Shown here one piece after another: positions 1-9,081 of a stretch of DNA of 64,000 nt (positions are counted from its first letter, which is position 1; the number at the start of each line of letters is the position of its first letter). Position numbers and translations under genes: made by a program. The notes under the pieces are model-generated. The model ran no database searches, was not told where the DNA came from, and was given only the letters and a program-made list of their open reading frames with translations. This DNA is from GCA-001856825 sp038729485 (GTDB lineage Archaea > Thermoplasmatota > Thermoplasmata > Thermoplasmatales > GCA-001856825), in contig JAVYRX010000003.1 of assembly GCA_038729485.1 (NCBI GenBank), positions 62,001 through 126,000 of the forward strand, written 5' to 3'.

Positions 1-1
1 T

Positions 2-529
2 AGGAAAAGGGAGGGACTTCTCAAATCCAATATGATGGGTCTAATGGAAGCAAAGGGAGAGATAAGGGTAGTAATGGATGCAGATCTCCAGCACCCTCCA
101 GAATCAATACCCGATATGCTGGACTGCATCAATGGGAAAGATGCCGTGATAATGAGCAGGTTCGTCCCTGGAAGTATGTTGGACGATTTTGATCCCACAA
201 GACGCATAGTTACAGACGTTGCAATTTTTCTCTGCCATTCAATTCTTCCTGAAACGAGAAGATTTTCTGATCCGCTTTCAGGCTTCTTTGCAATAGGCGA
301 AAACATAAATGTTCCATACGATCCCATAGGGGAACTATTCGACGGGAAACGAGGATTCAAAACCCTAATTCCGATAATATTGTCCAACGCCGGGAAAAAC
401 ATAATAGAGATGCCTTTCTCATTTCACAAGAGAAACTGGGGCAGGTCAAAGCTTGTTTGGGACAACATCCCGATACCTAGATACCTGATGGAACTTAGTG
501 CCTATAGGGCTTGGATCAAGGAGGCGTAA
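2..529 (+). CDS. Dolichyl-phosphate mannosyltransferase-like GT2 (5' end outside window)
   Basis: Partial glycosyltransferase family 2 protein of the DPM1 type, which transfers a sugar from a nucleotide sugar to a polyprenyl phosphate on the cytoplasmic face of the membrane. The metal and nucleotide-sugar motif DADLQHPPE is visible about 25 codons in, and a basic segment (RNWGRSKL) follows near the C-terminus, as in this family. The frame is open to base 2, upstream of the first ATG at 32, and reads sensibly there, so the gene begins before the window. No C-terminal membrane segment is seen, so it is the short catalytic form. The stop is 6 bases before the next gene, suggesting co-transcription. 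The lipid and sugar cannot be told from sequence. Confidence 0.8.
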   Translation, partial: RKREGLLKSNMMGLMEAKGEIRVVMDADLQHPPESIPDMLDCINGKDAVIMSRFVPGSMLDDFDPTRRIVTDVAIFLCHSILPETRRFSDPLSGFFAIGENINVPYDPIGELFDGKRGFKTLIPIILSNAGKNIIEMPFSFHKRNWGRSKLVWDNIPIPRYLMELSAYRAWIKEA

Positions 530-535
530 CAATGC

Positions 536-1168
536 ATGATCCCTCCTAAGGAGAGGAAGATAAAAGAGGCAGGGGACTTCTTCACCAAATTAAGCGCTAG
601 GAACGCTTTATTTATTGGAATAAGCGGATCAGTTTCATACGAGCCGAAGGAAAATGACGACGTAGACATCTTCCTGATAGCCAAAGACGGACTGCTCTGG
701 CTCTCAATTCTTTCAATATTTATATTCAGAAGGGTATTTAGATTCAAGGATCTGTGTCTTTCTCTAAGCATGGATGGCTCCTATGCCATTGAATTCTTCA
801 AGGGGATGGGAGAAGGTCTCGCAGCCAGAGATTCTCTAAAAGTCATACCAATATTCGGAGAGGCGTATTACAAGTCGGTGCTTAACCTGTCTCCCGCATT
901 CAATGATGGCAGGACTGCGGATGAACCTGCTAGGGTCAGAGCGCCTCTTCTGCTGATCCCACTAGAGATACTGGCGTTCATTTTCGTTTCTTCTTGGGTT
1001 AATTTGAAGGGGATATACAACAATAGACCGCGACACGCTGGAAGAGAGGGCGGTTTCAAGACGGTGTTCTCGATGCACAAATTCTATCTGGATACGGAGA
1101 AGTACAAGAGGCTCAAGGAGAGCTATTTGAGAGGGGAGGTATATGAAGAGAACAGCAGTGATCTTTAG
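536..1168 (+). CDS. Nucleotidyltransferase-fold protein in glycan operon
   Basis: 210-residue protein with a polymerase-beta-type nucleotidyltransferase signature near residues 28-48: GISGS followed by DDVDIF, matching the GS...DxD pattern of this superfamily. A hydrophobic stretch lies near residues 54-66 and another at about 138-155 (LLLIPLEILAFIFVSSW), so it may be membrane associated. A strong AAGGAGG ribosome-binding site at 518-524 serves the ATG at 536; a second ATG at 532 is out of frame. It overlaps the following glycosyltransferase by 26 bases, so the two are probably translationally coupled. Its substrate is unknown; the position between glycosyltransferases suggests a role in glycan or lipid-linked sugar metabolism, which is inference. 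Confidence 0.6.
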   Translation: MIPPKERKIKEAGDFFTKLSARNALFIGISGSVSYEPKENDDVDIFLIAKDGLLWLSILSIFIFRRVFRFKDLCLSLSMDGSYAIEFFKGMGEGLAARDSLKVIPIFGEAYYKSVLNLSPAFNDGRTADEPARVRAPLLLIPLEILAFIFVSSWVNLKGIYNNRPRHAGREGGFKTVFSMHKFYLDTEKYKRLKESYLRGEVYEENSSDL

Positions 1169-2015
1169 CTACGACGATGGGCCACTTGTTCTTTCTGCCC
1201 TTCGTTCCGCCCTTTCAAGCAGTGTAGAACGCATAATCCTCCTTTATGGAGGAATATGCCCTTACGACGTAATAGAAAAAATAGGGGATCCAAGATTGGT
1301 GAAACTGAGAGAAAACTACAGGATGGGAAAAGTCAATGCGCTAATTTCAGCCATGGGGAATATAGAGGGAGACATAGTATTCCTGATATCGGGGGATTCG
1401 TCATTTGATCCCTATCTCTTCGATTTATGCACAAACGTAATGAAAGAAGACATTGGAGTAATAATCGTTAGCCAGAGGCCTCTCAACAGGGAGCGTTTTA
1501 TTGAGAAAATAGGTGCAATGCTCATAGACATACACAACTTTCAGCTTTCCTTTCTGTCAAAAATGGGTTTGAGCGGACACAACGGTGACTTCATGTGCGT
1601 CAGGAGATCTATCATGTACAACCTTCCTGAAGTCGTGAATGAAGACTCTTACCTGTGCCTGAGGGCTGTCCAGCTGGGTTATCGGGTTCAGTTTCTGGAA
1701 GATGAGGCAGTAAACGTTCTAGTTCCCTCAAACTTCACAGATCTTTTTCAGCAAAGAAGAAGGATAAACTATGGGCATTATCAGATCAACAGGATGGGAC
1801 AGAGCACAATGTCATTAGACACACTTGCATTCAGAAACACTCCCCTTTTCATCGACATCTTAGCTTCGTATTTGAGAGCTAAAAAATGGAGCCCCTCGGT
1901 TATGGCGGGTGCATTGTTTGTTGAGCTGCTTGCAACAATTTCCTCAAGAATTGACATGCTTGTGGGGAAAGATCACAAGAAATGGTTTATCGTGAAAAGG
2001 GAGACATCCTCCTGA
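1143..2015 (+). CDS. Glycosyltransferase family 2
   Basis: 290-residue GT2-type (GT-A fold) glycosyltransferase. Visible elements are the N-terminal nucleotide-binding strand (TAVIFSYDDG), a region around FLISGDSSFDP at the usual DxD position, an acidic catalytic-site candidate in NEDSYLCLRA, and a QQRRRI segment at the position of the Q/RxxRW motif of processive family members. The C-terminal 60 residues are helical with no clear transmembrane pair. It overlaps the upstream nucleotidyltransferase gene and converges with the membrane gene on the other strand, overlapping it by 29 bases. The canonical DxD is altered to GDSS, so the metal site may be non-standard. Acceptor and sugar are unknown. 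Confidence 0.75.
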   Translation: MKRTAVIFSYDDGPLVLSALRSALSSSVERIILLYGGICPYDVIEKIGDPRLVKLRENYRMGKVNALISAMGNIEGDIVFLISGDSSFDPYLFDLCTNVMKEDIGVIIVSQRPLNRERFIEKIGAMLIDIHNFQLSFLSKMGLSGHNGDFMCVRRSIMYNLPEVVNEDSYLCLRAVQLGYRVQFLEDEAVNVLVPSNFTDLFQQRRRINYGHYQINRMGQSTMSLDTLAFRNTPLFIDILASYLRAKKWSPSVMAGALFVELLATISSRIDMLVGKDHKKWFIVKRETSS

Positions 2016-3741
2016 GGGGAATTTTCCCCGTGACGATCTCTATCAAATGCAATACCACTGTCGCAGTAAATAGAATTATCAGGGGATAAATGAAAAGGTA
2101 GGAAGCCGTAATCCACGTTCTAGCCTGCTCGATCTGCCCAATATAGGAAGCAAAGTAGTTGTATGAAAGCGAAGGTACCACAAAATAAGAGAAGGAGTAG
2201 TTGAAGATCACATAAAGTGTTGGATATATAGAATATATCAGGTAGTTCCTGAGATCTTTGTCAATGAGGAATAAAGGTATGACGACTATGAAATACTGAG
2301 GGTTCACGAAATTATACGTCAGGAAAAAAAACAGGAATTCGGCGATGACGTATTTGATCATGCTGCCTCTTTTATAATAGTATATGAGACTCAATACTAC
2401 GATGAAAGGAGGAAAGGCATAGGTGAATATTGCGGGAAAATGCGTTATCCTTAGGTCCTGAATTATCAGTTGCCATGTAAGGCCGTTCGCGCTGAAGATG
2501 CCCCTGAAGGTTGGAATAGACCGTGCATACGCGATTATTTCTATATCGTCGATAAAATGACCGCTGTGATAATAGATCAAGAGAGCGGGAATAGAGGATA
2601 GGAGCATTATTAAGACGTCCCTGGTTTTCCTCTTGCTCTCTATGAGAAGAAACGGAATTATAAATGCTGGAAATATCTTGACCCAGAACCCGGTGGTAGC
2701 AGCAAGGATGGCTAAATCCGTTCTCCCCCTTGAAAATGCCAGGAAGGATACGAGAAGAAATAGGGACGCAATTACGTCCAACTGCCCCCACATGATTCCT
2801 ACAAGTATGACGTATGGGCTCAAGAGCCATAGTTTGGTAACGTTGTATCTCTTTCCCACCTCTCTGTCCAGGAGTAGGAATACTAGGACGACTGAGATTA
2901 TCATCGGTATCTTTGCGAATAGGTAGAATATTGGCAGAGTCTTAGGAGTAAAAGACATCCAAGCATCGTAGTAATTTCCTAGAAGTACCCCTGGATACAC
3001 TAACGATGAAGAGGTGGGCAGAGGCAGACCTGAAATCCGGGAAGACAACAGATCTGAAACATAGGACCATAAGAGATAGTATGGTGGATACGACCACTTC
3101 AGAGCGCCTGGGACCTGAAGTGAAGGGAGAAAGGGATTTACGCCGTCGAGCAGGTGGAACCCGCCAGAGATCATGAAGAACATGTCATACCTTTGTCCCG
3201 TCAACGCGAGCAGAGGAAGGTAGCCTAGCGGTATCACAACACTCCATAATCTTGATTTAAAGGGAGAAAATATTACGCCGATCGGAAACAGGAAAAGAGA
3301 AGATGCAAGAGAAATCTCTGCTGCTAATGGGAGAAGGGAGTCTGAGACGGCAATTGAAAAGTCAACGCTTCTGCCTGATATATTGAGAACGTAGTTTTCA
3401 TGATGGCCTGAAATGTAACTTGCCTGAAAGTAAAAATAAAAGAAGTTTGCGTTTTCGAACGAACCGCGGTATACAACATTCCCTGCAGGCATTTCAATGA
3501 TGGAAACGTTTGTGTCCGGGAAGGAGTTGTTGAGGTGCACCTTCACAAGTACCGAGGGGCTGTACCAGAGGAAGTGGGTGATATAGAGCCTATTGGGGGT
3601 AATGGTTGCATTCCCCCCTTGAAAATGCTCTGTAATCGTGGCATTTTGTTCTCCATTAAAAGACGTGGTAAACGAGAAAGCTAGGAGGGAAATGGAGATG
3701 ACAATTAAAGCGTATGCCAGCTTGCGCTCTCTAATGGACAT
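1987..3741 (-). CDS. Polytopic GT-C-type glycosyltransferase
   Basis: 584-residue integral membrane protein. One N-terminal membrane segment (about residues 9-27) is followed by a roughly 100-residue beta-rich extracytoplasmic domain with several N-glycosylation sequons, then ten or more further hydrophobic segments. The segment DGVNPF followed by WSYPPYYLLW resembles the lumenal loop of GT-C enzymes that use polyprenyl-phosphate sugars (GT87/PIG-M-like families). Such enzymes act on the outer face of the membrane, which fits the neighbouring DPM1-like gene that would make the lipid-linked donor; that pathway link is inference. The N-terminal domain is an addition to the core. The 3' end overlaps the convergent GT2 gene. 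Confidence 0.65.
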   Translation of the reverse strand: MSIRERKLAYALIVISISLLAFSFTTSFNGEQNATITEHFQGGNATITPNRLYITHFLWYSPSVLVKVHLNNSFPDTNVSIIEMPAGNVVYRGSFENANFFYFYFQASYISGHHENYVLNISGRSVDFSIAVSDSLLPLAAEISLASSLFLFPIGVIFSPFKSRLWSVVIPLGYLPLLALTGQRYDMFFMISGGFHLLDGVNPFLPSLQVPGALKWSYPPYYLLWSYVSDLLSSRISGLPLPTSSSLVYPGVLLGNYYDAWMSFTPKTLPIFYLFAKIPMIISVVLVFLLLDREVGKRYNVTKLWLLSPYVILVGIMWGQLDVIASLFLLVSFLAFSRGRTDLAILAATTGFWVKIFPAFIIPFLLIESKRKTRDVLIMLLSSIPALLIYYHSGHFIDDIEIIAYARSIPTFRGIFSANGLTWQLIIQDLRITHFPAIFTYAFPPFIVVLSLIYYYKRGSMIKYVIAEFLFFFLTYNFVNPQYFIVVIPLFLIDKDLRNYLIYSIYPTLYVIFNYSFSYFVVPSLSYNYFASYIGQIEQARTWITASYLFIYPLIILFTATVVLHLIEIVTGKIPLRRMSPFSR

Positions 3742-3858
3742 TTGTTATCAGTTCCCTCTTTCGCACGGCGTCATGAAAATAAAAGTTGGCATAGGCATCA
3801 CACAAGGGCCACCTACATTGCTCTGAATAACTACAAGCAAGTTATAACTTTTACCTAG

Positions 3859-4938
3859 CTAGGCCGATTTCCTATAGGCAAAGAGTACGTAATCAGAGAA
3901 AAACCAGGCTAGAGGCAAACCGCAAAGAAAGCTATCAAGTCTCCTAACAATAAGGCCATCTCCAAAGGCGTTGACGAGACCAGTAAAGTTGTAGGGAGGG
4001 GTAATCAAACAAACGCCTCTCCTCTCCTCCTTGAGAACGAGGCCAGTATCAAGGAGGTAGTTTGGTTCCCTTGGATATGATAGAATATTGTATCTGCTGA
4101 AATTTACGGGTAGAATCCCTGCAACCCTTTGGCGGCAATATGTCAATCTCCCTAGAACGGCATTGAGAAAAATATCCATAGCTCCAAATTTGTTCAGAAA
4201 AGAGCCTACGAAAACTCCACCTGATTTCAGATTCCTCTCGATGATGGCCATCACGTTCTCCTTTTTCTCCACGTTCAGGAAGCCGTAGGAGGAGAATATC
4301 ACATCGTATACATCCGATATACTTTCCGGTCCATTGAATAGAATATGATCCACGTTCTTAGTTCTGAATTTTTTTGACTCCCTCAATGCGGTTTCAGATA
4401 CATCCACCTCAGTCACAGATATGTCGCTTCCAAGGCTAAGCGCCTCAGACATCGGTCCACATCCCAGATCTAGAATCCTATCCCCATTCTTCACATACCT
4501 CCTTAATAATTTAAGAGATTCATCTCTCATGTAAAGCTGCACCCAGTTTGCAGAAACATTTGAAATGTAATTTTCATTAGCTATATCAAATATTTTTCCG
4601 AGATCTTCGTATGTGTATCCCGGTTGATCCTTCCATGGAGTCAAAACAATTGATATGTTCGTCTTTGAAAAGTATCTATTGAAGTGCTCAGGACCATACT
4701 TCTTTCTGAACATCTCCCCATACTTTTCTAGAGTGTCAAAGGAAGCCTTTAAGACCGCTCCATCAAGACGCACATAGGGATAAATGGATATCTCTCTAGC
4801 CCAGCTGCCAGTTGGAATTATTATGAACGAATCCCCATCCTTAACGAAGTTTATCTCAACAGTCCTCCGAAAAGGACCTGCTATCTCCATCTTAACCGAG
4901 AACTCTTTTCCGGAATACAAAGAGCGTCTCATCCCCAA
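3859..4938 (-). CDS. SAM-dependent methyltransferase, class I
   Basis: 359-residue protein with a Rossmann methyltransferase domain in the middle: motif I is ILDLGCGP, followed by an acidic strand VTEVDVS and a motif IV-like VIFSSYGF. About 150 residues precede motif I and form a beta-rich domain of unknown role. As written the start overlaps the end of the upstream methyltransferase by 47 bases. An alternative ATG at 4890 starts one base after that gene's stop and gives 343 residues; neither start has a clear ribosome-binding site, so the start is uncertain. The substrate is not recognisable. It is the second gene of a two-methyltransferase operon. Confidence 0.7.
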   Translation of the reverse strand: MGMRRSLYSGKEFSVKMEIAGPFRRTVEINFVKDGDSFIIIPTGSWAREISIYPYVRLDGAVLKASFDTLEKYGEMFRKKYGPEHFNRYFSKTNISIVLTPWKDQPGYTYEDLGKIFDIANENYISNVSANWVQLYMRDESLKLLRRYVKNGDRILDLGCGPMSEALSLGSDISVTEVDVSETALRESKKFRTKNVDHILFNGPESISDVYDVIFSSYGFLNVEKKENVMAIIERNLKSGGVFVGSFLNKFGAMDIFLNAVLGRLTYCRQRVAGILPVNFSRYNILSYPREPNYLLDTGLVLKEERRGVCLITPPYNFTGLVNAFGDGLIVRRLDSFLCGLPLAWFFSDYVLFAYRKSA

Positions 4939-5698
4939 GGTAGTTTAACGGAGGAAGTTTATAGAATGTGCCTTCTAGCTTTGTCACTAGGCCTTCTAGT
5001 CTTCTCATTACAAATCTCTCATAGAGGGAAGGCAGTACGAATATCCCAAGGCCTATCCTCTCCTCAAGGCTAAAGGATCCTGGAAGAAGTCTTAGGAATT
5101 CCGCGTCCGTGAAATAATGGGATCTCACATTATTCCCCACCACCTCAACGTTTACTTCTCCCATCATTCTTTCCGAGAGTCTTCGGGCGTTTGCCGTAAG
5201 CATGGCCAATAACGCTTCGCTTAGTGAATATCTGTTCCTTATGCTGGTAATGAAATAGCCGCCGTCTTCAATCACCTCAGTTAAGCCGTTGAAAAAAGAT
5301 TTAATGTTGGGCTCATTGTTAAGGGCCCCGTTGAAGGAATAAACAATTTCGAATTTCCCCTTCATACTTCCTATGGAATAAGCGGGCATCCTTAGGGGAA
5401 CGAATTTATTAGAAAAGCCACGCTCCTTCATCTTGGATTGTGCAAACTTTAGCATGCCTAATGAAATATCCACGCATACGATGGTACATCCAGTCGCTCT
5501 CATAATTTTTGAGGCCTCTTCTCCAGTTCCACACCCGATCTCGAGAAGTTTCTGTCCAGATCTGCACCTTTTTACTATGGCATCTATCTCCTTCTCCCTT
5601 ATTGCTAAATTTATGAAATTCGATCCAATTTTTTTATCGTAGATTGGTGCTGCCTGTGTAAATATCCTATCAAGTTCGTCGTAATAGCTTCCTTCCAC
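4892..5698 (-). CDS. SAM-dependent methyltransferase, class I
   Basis: 268-residue class I methyltransferase of the ubiquinone/small-molecule type. Motif I is LLEIGCGTGEE, the acidic residue after strand 2 is in VCVDISLGML, and motif IV is in EIVYSFNGALNN. A C-terminal part (about residues 165-255) of mixed helix and strand probably forms the substrate cap. The ATG lies 29 bases behind the centre of an AT box (5722-5733), which fits a leaderless transcript. It is the first gene of a pair of methyltransferases and is divergent from a third at 5997. The substrate is unknown. Confidence 0.75.
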   Translation of the reverse strand: MEGSYYDELDRIFTQAAPIYDKKIGSNFINLAIREKEIDAIVKRCRSGQKLLEIGCGTGEEASKIMRATGCTIVCVDISLGMLKFAQSKMKERGFSNKFVPLRMPAYSIGSMKGKFEIVYSFNGALNNEPNIKSFFNGLTEVIEDGGYFITSIRNRYSLSEALLAMLTANARRLSERMMGEVNVEVVGNNVRSHYFTDAEFLRLLPGSFSLEERIGLGIFVLPSLYERFVMRRLEGLVTKLEGTFYKLPPLNYLGDETLFVFRKRVLG

Positions 5699-5721
5699 AT
5701 TGAATCAAAACGAAATATAGT

Positions 5722-5733
5722 AATAAATATTTA
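5722..5733 (-). promoter_or_regulatory. TATA-like box for the methyltransferase pair
   Basis: AT-rich box reading AAATATTTATT on the minus strand, centred about 29 bases before the ATG at 5698. No Shine-Dalgarno sequence intervenes, so the transcript is probably leaderless. Confidence 0.5.
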
Positions 5734-5962
5734 CATTTCAAAGAACAATTTAACTCCTTACAATTCAGGAAATGCCGATCGCGGGCTTCTCTGTCAGGGT
5801 TCAGATCACAAATTGCAGGGAAGTGATAGAATGACTTGAAGGATCAAAAAAAGAAAGACCCAAATTTTTTAACAATAAACAGCGCGGGAAACAGTCATTT
5901 TTCGAGAGAGATTGAGTATTTATCATTGACCATATGTGTATCTCCTGCTATGAATGCCCTTG

Positions 5963-5974
5963 TAAATATTTTTA
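5963..5974 (+). promoter_or_regulatory. TATA-like box for the gene at 5997
   Basis: The sequence TAAATATTTTTAT is centred about 29 bases before the ATG at 5997. The rest of the 5699-5996 gap shows no coding frame or strong structure. Confidence 0.5.
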
Positions 5975-5996
5975 TGAATGTCTGGAATGATTAAGC

Positions 5997-6887
5997 ATGC
6001 AAGATGAGATTCCCGACTATGACTCCCAGAATTTCCTCATTAATGAGGGACATGAAGATCTTCTGGAGAGGAAGATCATTGCAAGGAACATCGGGGAAGG
6101 CGAAATTGGTGTAGATCTTGGTGGCGGATATGGAAGGCTCACCGAGCTAATGATTGAACATTTCAAGACGGTCATACTTATGGATTATTCGGTTAAAAAT
6201 CTGTATCGGGCGAAGAAAGCCCTGCAAGGGAAAAATGTGATATTTGTAAGGTGCGACATAAGGGATCCCCCTCTAGAAGCAGGATCTGTTGACGGAGCCA
6301 TAAGCATACGGGTTATGCATCATTATTCGAAACTAGAGTTCATAACTAACTTATGCACCAAACTGAATGGAAATGGAACCCTGATCTTTAACGTAAATAA
6401 CTCAAGATCGCCACTCTTTATTCTGAATATTATGAAATCATTGATTTTTGAGGGAAAGCGAATAAACTTCCTTGTCAAGGGTCTCCAGAAGATCTGTTAT
6501 GATTCAAAGGGCGGATGTATATATTTTATTGATTATAGGGACGTCCTATCATTCCTACAAAATGATTCTTATACATACAGGACCATAGGTGCCGGTATTC
6601 TTCACAATGGATTCATTGAAAGGAATTCTAGCCTCATTGACGTCAAACGCCTGACCGAAGCTGAACTTTCGGGGATATTTGCGGGATTGCCAGCAATTCT
6701 GTTTCCAGACGTATTTTTTATTGTTAAGTCCAAAAGGCAGGATAATAGGAAGAAAAATCTGGACCCTTTCAGTGCAATTAAATGCAAGAGGTGCTCGTCG
6801 CATTTATCGAGAGAGGGAAAAGCAGTGGTTTGCAGTGGATGCGGAGAGCAGTATGGGAACGCGGACGATCTGCTAGATCTTTTGTAG
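5997..6887 (+). CDS. SAM-dependent methyltransferase with C-terminal zinc ribbon
   Basis: 296-residue protein. The N-terminal methyltransferase domain has motif I as GVDLGGGYGRL, an acidic residue in ILMDYS and a motif IV region GSVDGAISIRVMHHYS. The last 40 residues form a small zinc ribbon with two CxxC knuckles (CKRC and CSGC), similar in layout to Trm112-like or YbaR-like domains that activate methyltransferases; here it is fused in the same chain. Transcription is probably leaderless from the box at 5963-5974. It is divergent from two other methyltransferase genes, so three different methyltransferases lie side by side. Target unknown. Confidence 0.7.
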   Translation: MQDEIPDYDSQNFLINEGHEDLLERKIIARNIGEGEIGVDLGGGYGRLTELMIEHFKTVILMDYSVKNLYRAKKALQGKNVIFVRCDIRDPPLEAGSVDGAISIRVMHHYSKLEFITNLCTKLNGNGTLIFNVNNSRSPLFILNIMKSLIFEGKRINFLVKGLQKICYDSKGGCIYFIDYRDVLSFLQNDSYTYRTIGAGILHNGFIERNSSLIDVKRLTEAELSGIFAGLPAILFPDVFFIVKSKRQDNRKKNLDPFSAIKCKRCSSHLSREGKAVVCSGCGEQYGNADDLLDLL

Positions 6888-7014
6888 TCCAATTGTGAAT
6901 TTGCCAAGTGACGTTAAATTGCGCGTGGAGAGAGGAGCGCTGATTTTTATCCAAGCGATGTCTAAATTATTTAAGGCAGGAAAGATATTTATACTGAGAT
7001 TAAGATTGTAAAAG

Positions 7015-7467
7015 ATGCCCGAACAAAATAATAAAAGCGGAAGGTTTATAGTGCTCGGAATTACCTATTTACTGGCCTTCCTCATCGTCCTTGTAATACT
7101 TTTCACGGACAAAAACTTGCAAACAGATTTCGGATCGGTGAAACCGTATTTCTATCATTGGTACGGTCTTCTGTTTGTAGGAATTCTCTCTGCAGTAGCT
7201 GGAGCAATCCTCCTTTTCGCCAATAGTAGAAATCTAGGCATCGCAGGAACAACTGGATTTGGAATATTAGCGCTTTTTCTAGTTGCAGATATTGGCACAT
7301 ACCATTCCGTCGGCTTCAAGTATCCAGGTCAATTTGCAACTTATCTCTTCGGCTTATCCAAATATCCCGGCTCTCTGCATTATTTTCCGGGATTGTACGA
7401 TCTCCTTTTCGTGGTCTATTTGGCTGGATTTATTCTAGGCGTTATACTGCTAAATAGGAAAAGCTAA
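7015..7467 (+). CDS. Four-helix membrane protein, unknown
   Basis: 150-residue protein with four hydrophobic segments at about residues 12-30, 48-67, 73-92 and 124-145, a short N-terminal charged tail and a charged C-terminal end. Aromatic and glycine residues are frequent in the loops. No family was recognised. An AT-rich stretch (AGATATTTATACT) lies about 25-35 bases before the ATG, consistent with a TATA box. It stands alone, with a gene-free stretch after it. Confidence 0.55.
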   Translation: MPEQNNKSGRFIVLGITYLLAFLIVLVILFTDKNLQTDFGSVKPYFYHWYGLLFVGILSAVAGAILLFANSRNLGIAGTTGFGILALFLVADIGTYHSVGFKYPGQFATYLFGLSKYPGSLHYFPGLYDLLFVVYLAGFILGVILLNRKS

Positions 7468-7951
7468 ATTTTGCATTCTTTGAAGAGGGAAAGCCAAAGG
7501 CCTTGCTGCGATCACGATATTCTGATGTGGAACGATCTCAACCTTAAGATAAATCTTTGAAACATTTGCACAGCGTAAGAAAGCAAAGGGATTAGGGGAT
7601 TTGTACAGGGGTGTAAATGTGATGCCTGAGGGATAGGAAGATGATAGGTGCATCCTTGTAGGAAGAGATGTGAATTCCATGCCAATTCAGTGATTAAAGC
7701 TGTTTTGAGTTTTATCTCAGTCATTTACGAACCCTGCTAAAAGGGAATTCTATTCCGGAAGAGAACCAACTTATTATGTAATGAACAGCACGGTTTTCTG
7801 GCGAGCCTCAGAATCTCTCAAAATTAAGTGAACAAGGGCAAGCAGGAAGCAATATCTATTTGGGATAATCTAACAACGTTAACAAATGAACTATTGGAAA
7901 GCAAAGATTAATTTGTCGAAGCATTTAACTGGTTCATAGGATGCACGGAAA
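7468..7951. other. Gene-poor interval before tRNA-Leu
   Basis: About 480 bases with no convincing gene. Short open frames on both strands are interrupted and look unlike the neighbouring proteins. Fragments such as EAISIWDNLTTLTNELLE on the plus strand near 7840-7910 look protein-like but are cut by stops, so this may be decayed coding sequence; no parent family was recognised. Confidence 0.3.
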
Positions 7952-8036
7952 GCGGGGGTTGTCGAGCCTGGTCAAAGGCACTAGATTCAGGGTCTAGTCT
8001 CGTAGGAGTTCGGGGGTTCAAATCCCTCCCCCCGCA
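7952..8036 (+). tRNA. tRNA-Leu(CAG)
   Basis: 85 bases folding as a type II tRNA. The acceptor stem GCGGGGG pairs with CCCCCGC. The anticodon stem is CTAGA/TCTAG with loop TTCAGGG, giving anticodon CAG (codon CTG, leucine). The long variable arm (about TCTCGTAGGAGTTC) is as expected for leucine, and the T arm carries TTCAAAT. The discriminator is A. No intron and no encoded CCA are seen. Confidence 0.95.
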
Positions 8037-8286
8037 TCTCAGTTCCCTTTCTAAAAAAGCTCAATTAACAGTGGTGCCTAGTAGCCGTGAACTCCACTTT
8101 GAGAAATGAAAACCCTCCGTGTGTTCCTTTGTACGTTAATCAGCTTCTGACAGCAATCCATTTATCTATTTAATATGGCAATTATAAGCACTTGCCGAAA
8201 GTGATGGCCCATAAAAAAATGGCACGCGGAATTATTCAAATGAATCTTCAAAAAAATGTATTAAACAGGGTTTATTTAGCAGATCA

Positions 8287-9081
8287 ATGATAATTTCTTC
8301 AATAGGAAGTGGCAGTTCAGGTAATTCTACTCTTATTTGCAACGGCTCAGAATGTATTCTTGTAGACATGGGCCTCTCCGTAAGGAAGCTTAAGCAATCT
8401 TTGGACTCTAAAGGGATCAGGGCATCAAAAATATCGGCGCTTTTTATAACGCATGGTCATGCGGATCATGCGTCGGGAGTCCATTCATTCAGGAGGGCAT
8501 TTAACGTACCTGTCTATGGGACATACGAAACTTCAGATATATATGTTGAACAGAGGGGCGGCTACGGGGAGTATCAGGAAATGGGGGTAGAGATTGACAG
8601 GTTTGTGAAAGAGGGGGTCATTGAGGAGATTGGAAACGTGAGCATTGAAGCCGTAAGGGTTTCTCATGACGCGAGGCATCCTGTGGCTTACTTCATAACT
8701 TCGGGTAACAGGACGGTTTCCGTTATAACAGATCTTGGAGAGTCCAATCCACTGTTGGAAAGAAGGCTCCAGGAATGCAATGCCATACTTATAGAGGCTA
8801 ATCATGACACGTTCCTTCTTCAAAGAGGACCTTACCCAGAAATACTAAAGAGAAGGATTAGGGGTTCTAGAGGGCATTTATCCAATACGCAAACCGCAAA
8901 CATATTGAGAAAGGTAGTGGGGGAAGATACGCCCATTCTGCTTGCACATCTTTCCAAAGTTAATAACACGCCACAGCTTGCGATTCAATCTGTGCACGAT
9001 GCGCTCAGGGAGAGCGGGATAAGATCAGAAAATATCCATGCTTTGATGCCGTATAATGATCCCAGGGAGGTAAAGATCTAA
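8287..9081 (+). CDS. WalJ/YycJ-like metallo-beta-lactamase fold hydrolase
   Basis: 264-residue metallo-hydrolase. The N-terminal SIGSGSSGNST is typical of the YycJ/WalJ family, and the di-metal motif THGHADH is at residues 55-61. Further ligands are likely in VSHDARH and in the later ITDLGE and LIEANHD segments, and the C-terminal LLAHLSKVNN matches the family. Bacterial members are nuclease or DNA-maintenance proteins; the archaeal role is not established. The stop codon is directly followed by the GTG start of the NFACT gene, so the two form an operon. Confidence 0.8.
   Translation: MIISSIGSGSSGNSTLICNGSECILVDMGLSVRKLKQSLDSKGIRASKISALFITHGHADHASGVHSFRRAFNVPVYGTYETSDIYVEQRGGYGEYQEMGVEIDRFVKEGVIEEIGNVSIEAVRVSHDARHPVAYFITSGNRTVSVITDLGESNPLLERRLQECNAILIEANHDTFLLQRGPYPEILKRRIRGSRGHLSNTQTANILRKVVGEDTPILLAHLSKVNNTPQLAIQSVHDALRESGIRSENIHALMPYNDPREVKI

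Noticed and set aside
7450..7724. Two minus-strand open frames
   Set aside because: They overlap each other and the end of the membrane gene, lack start signals and show no family features.
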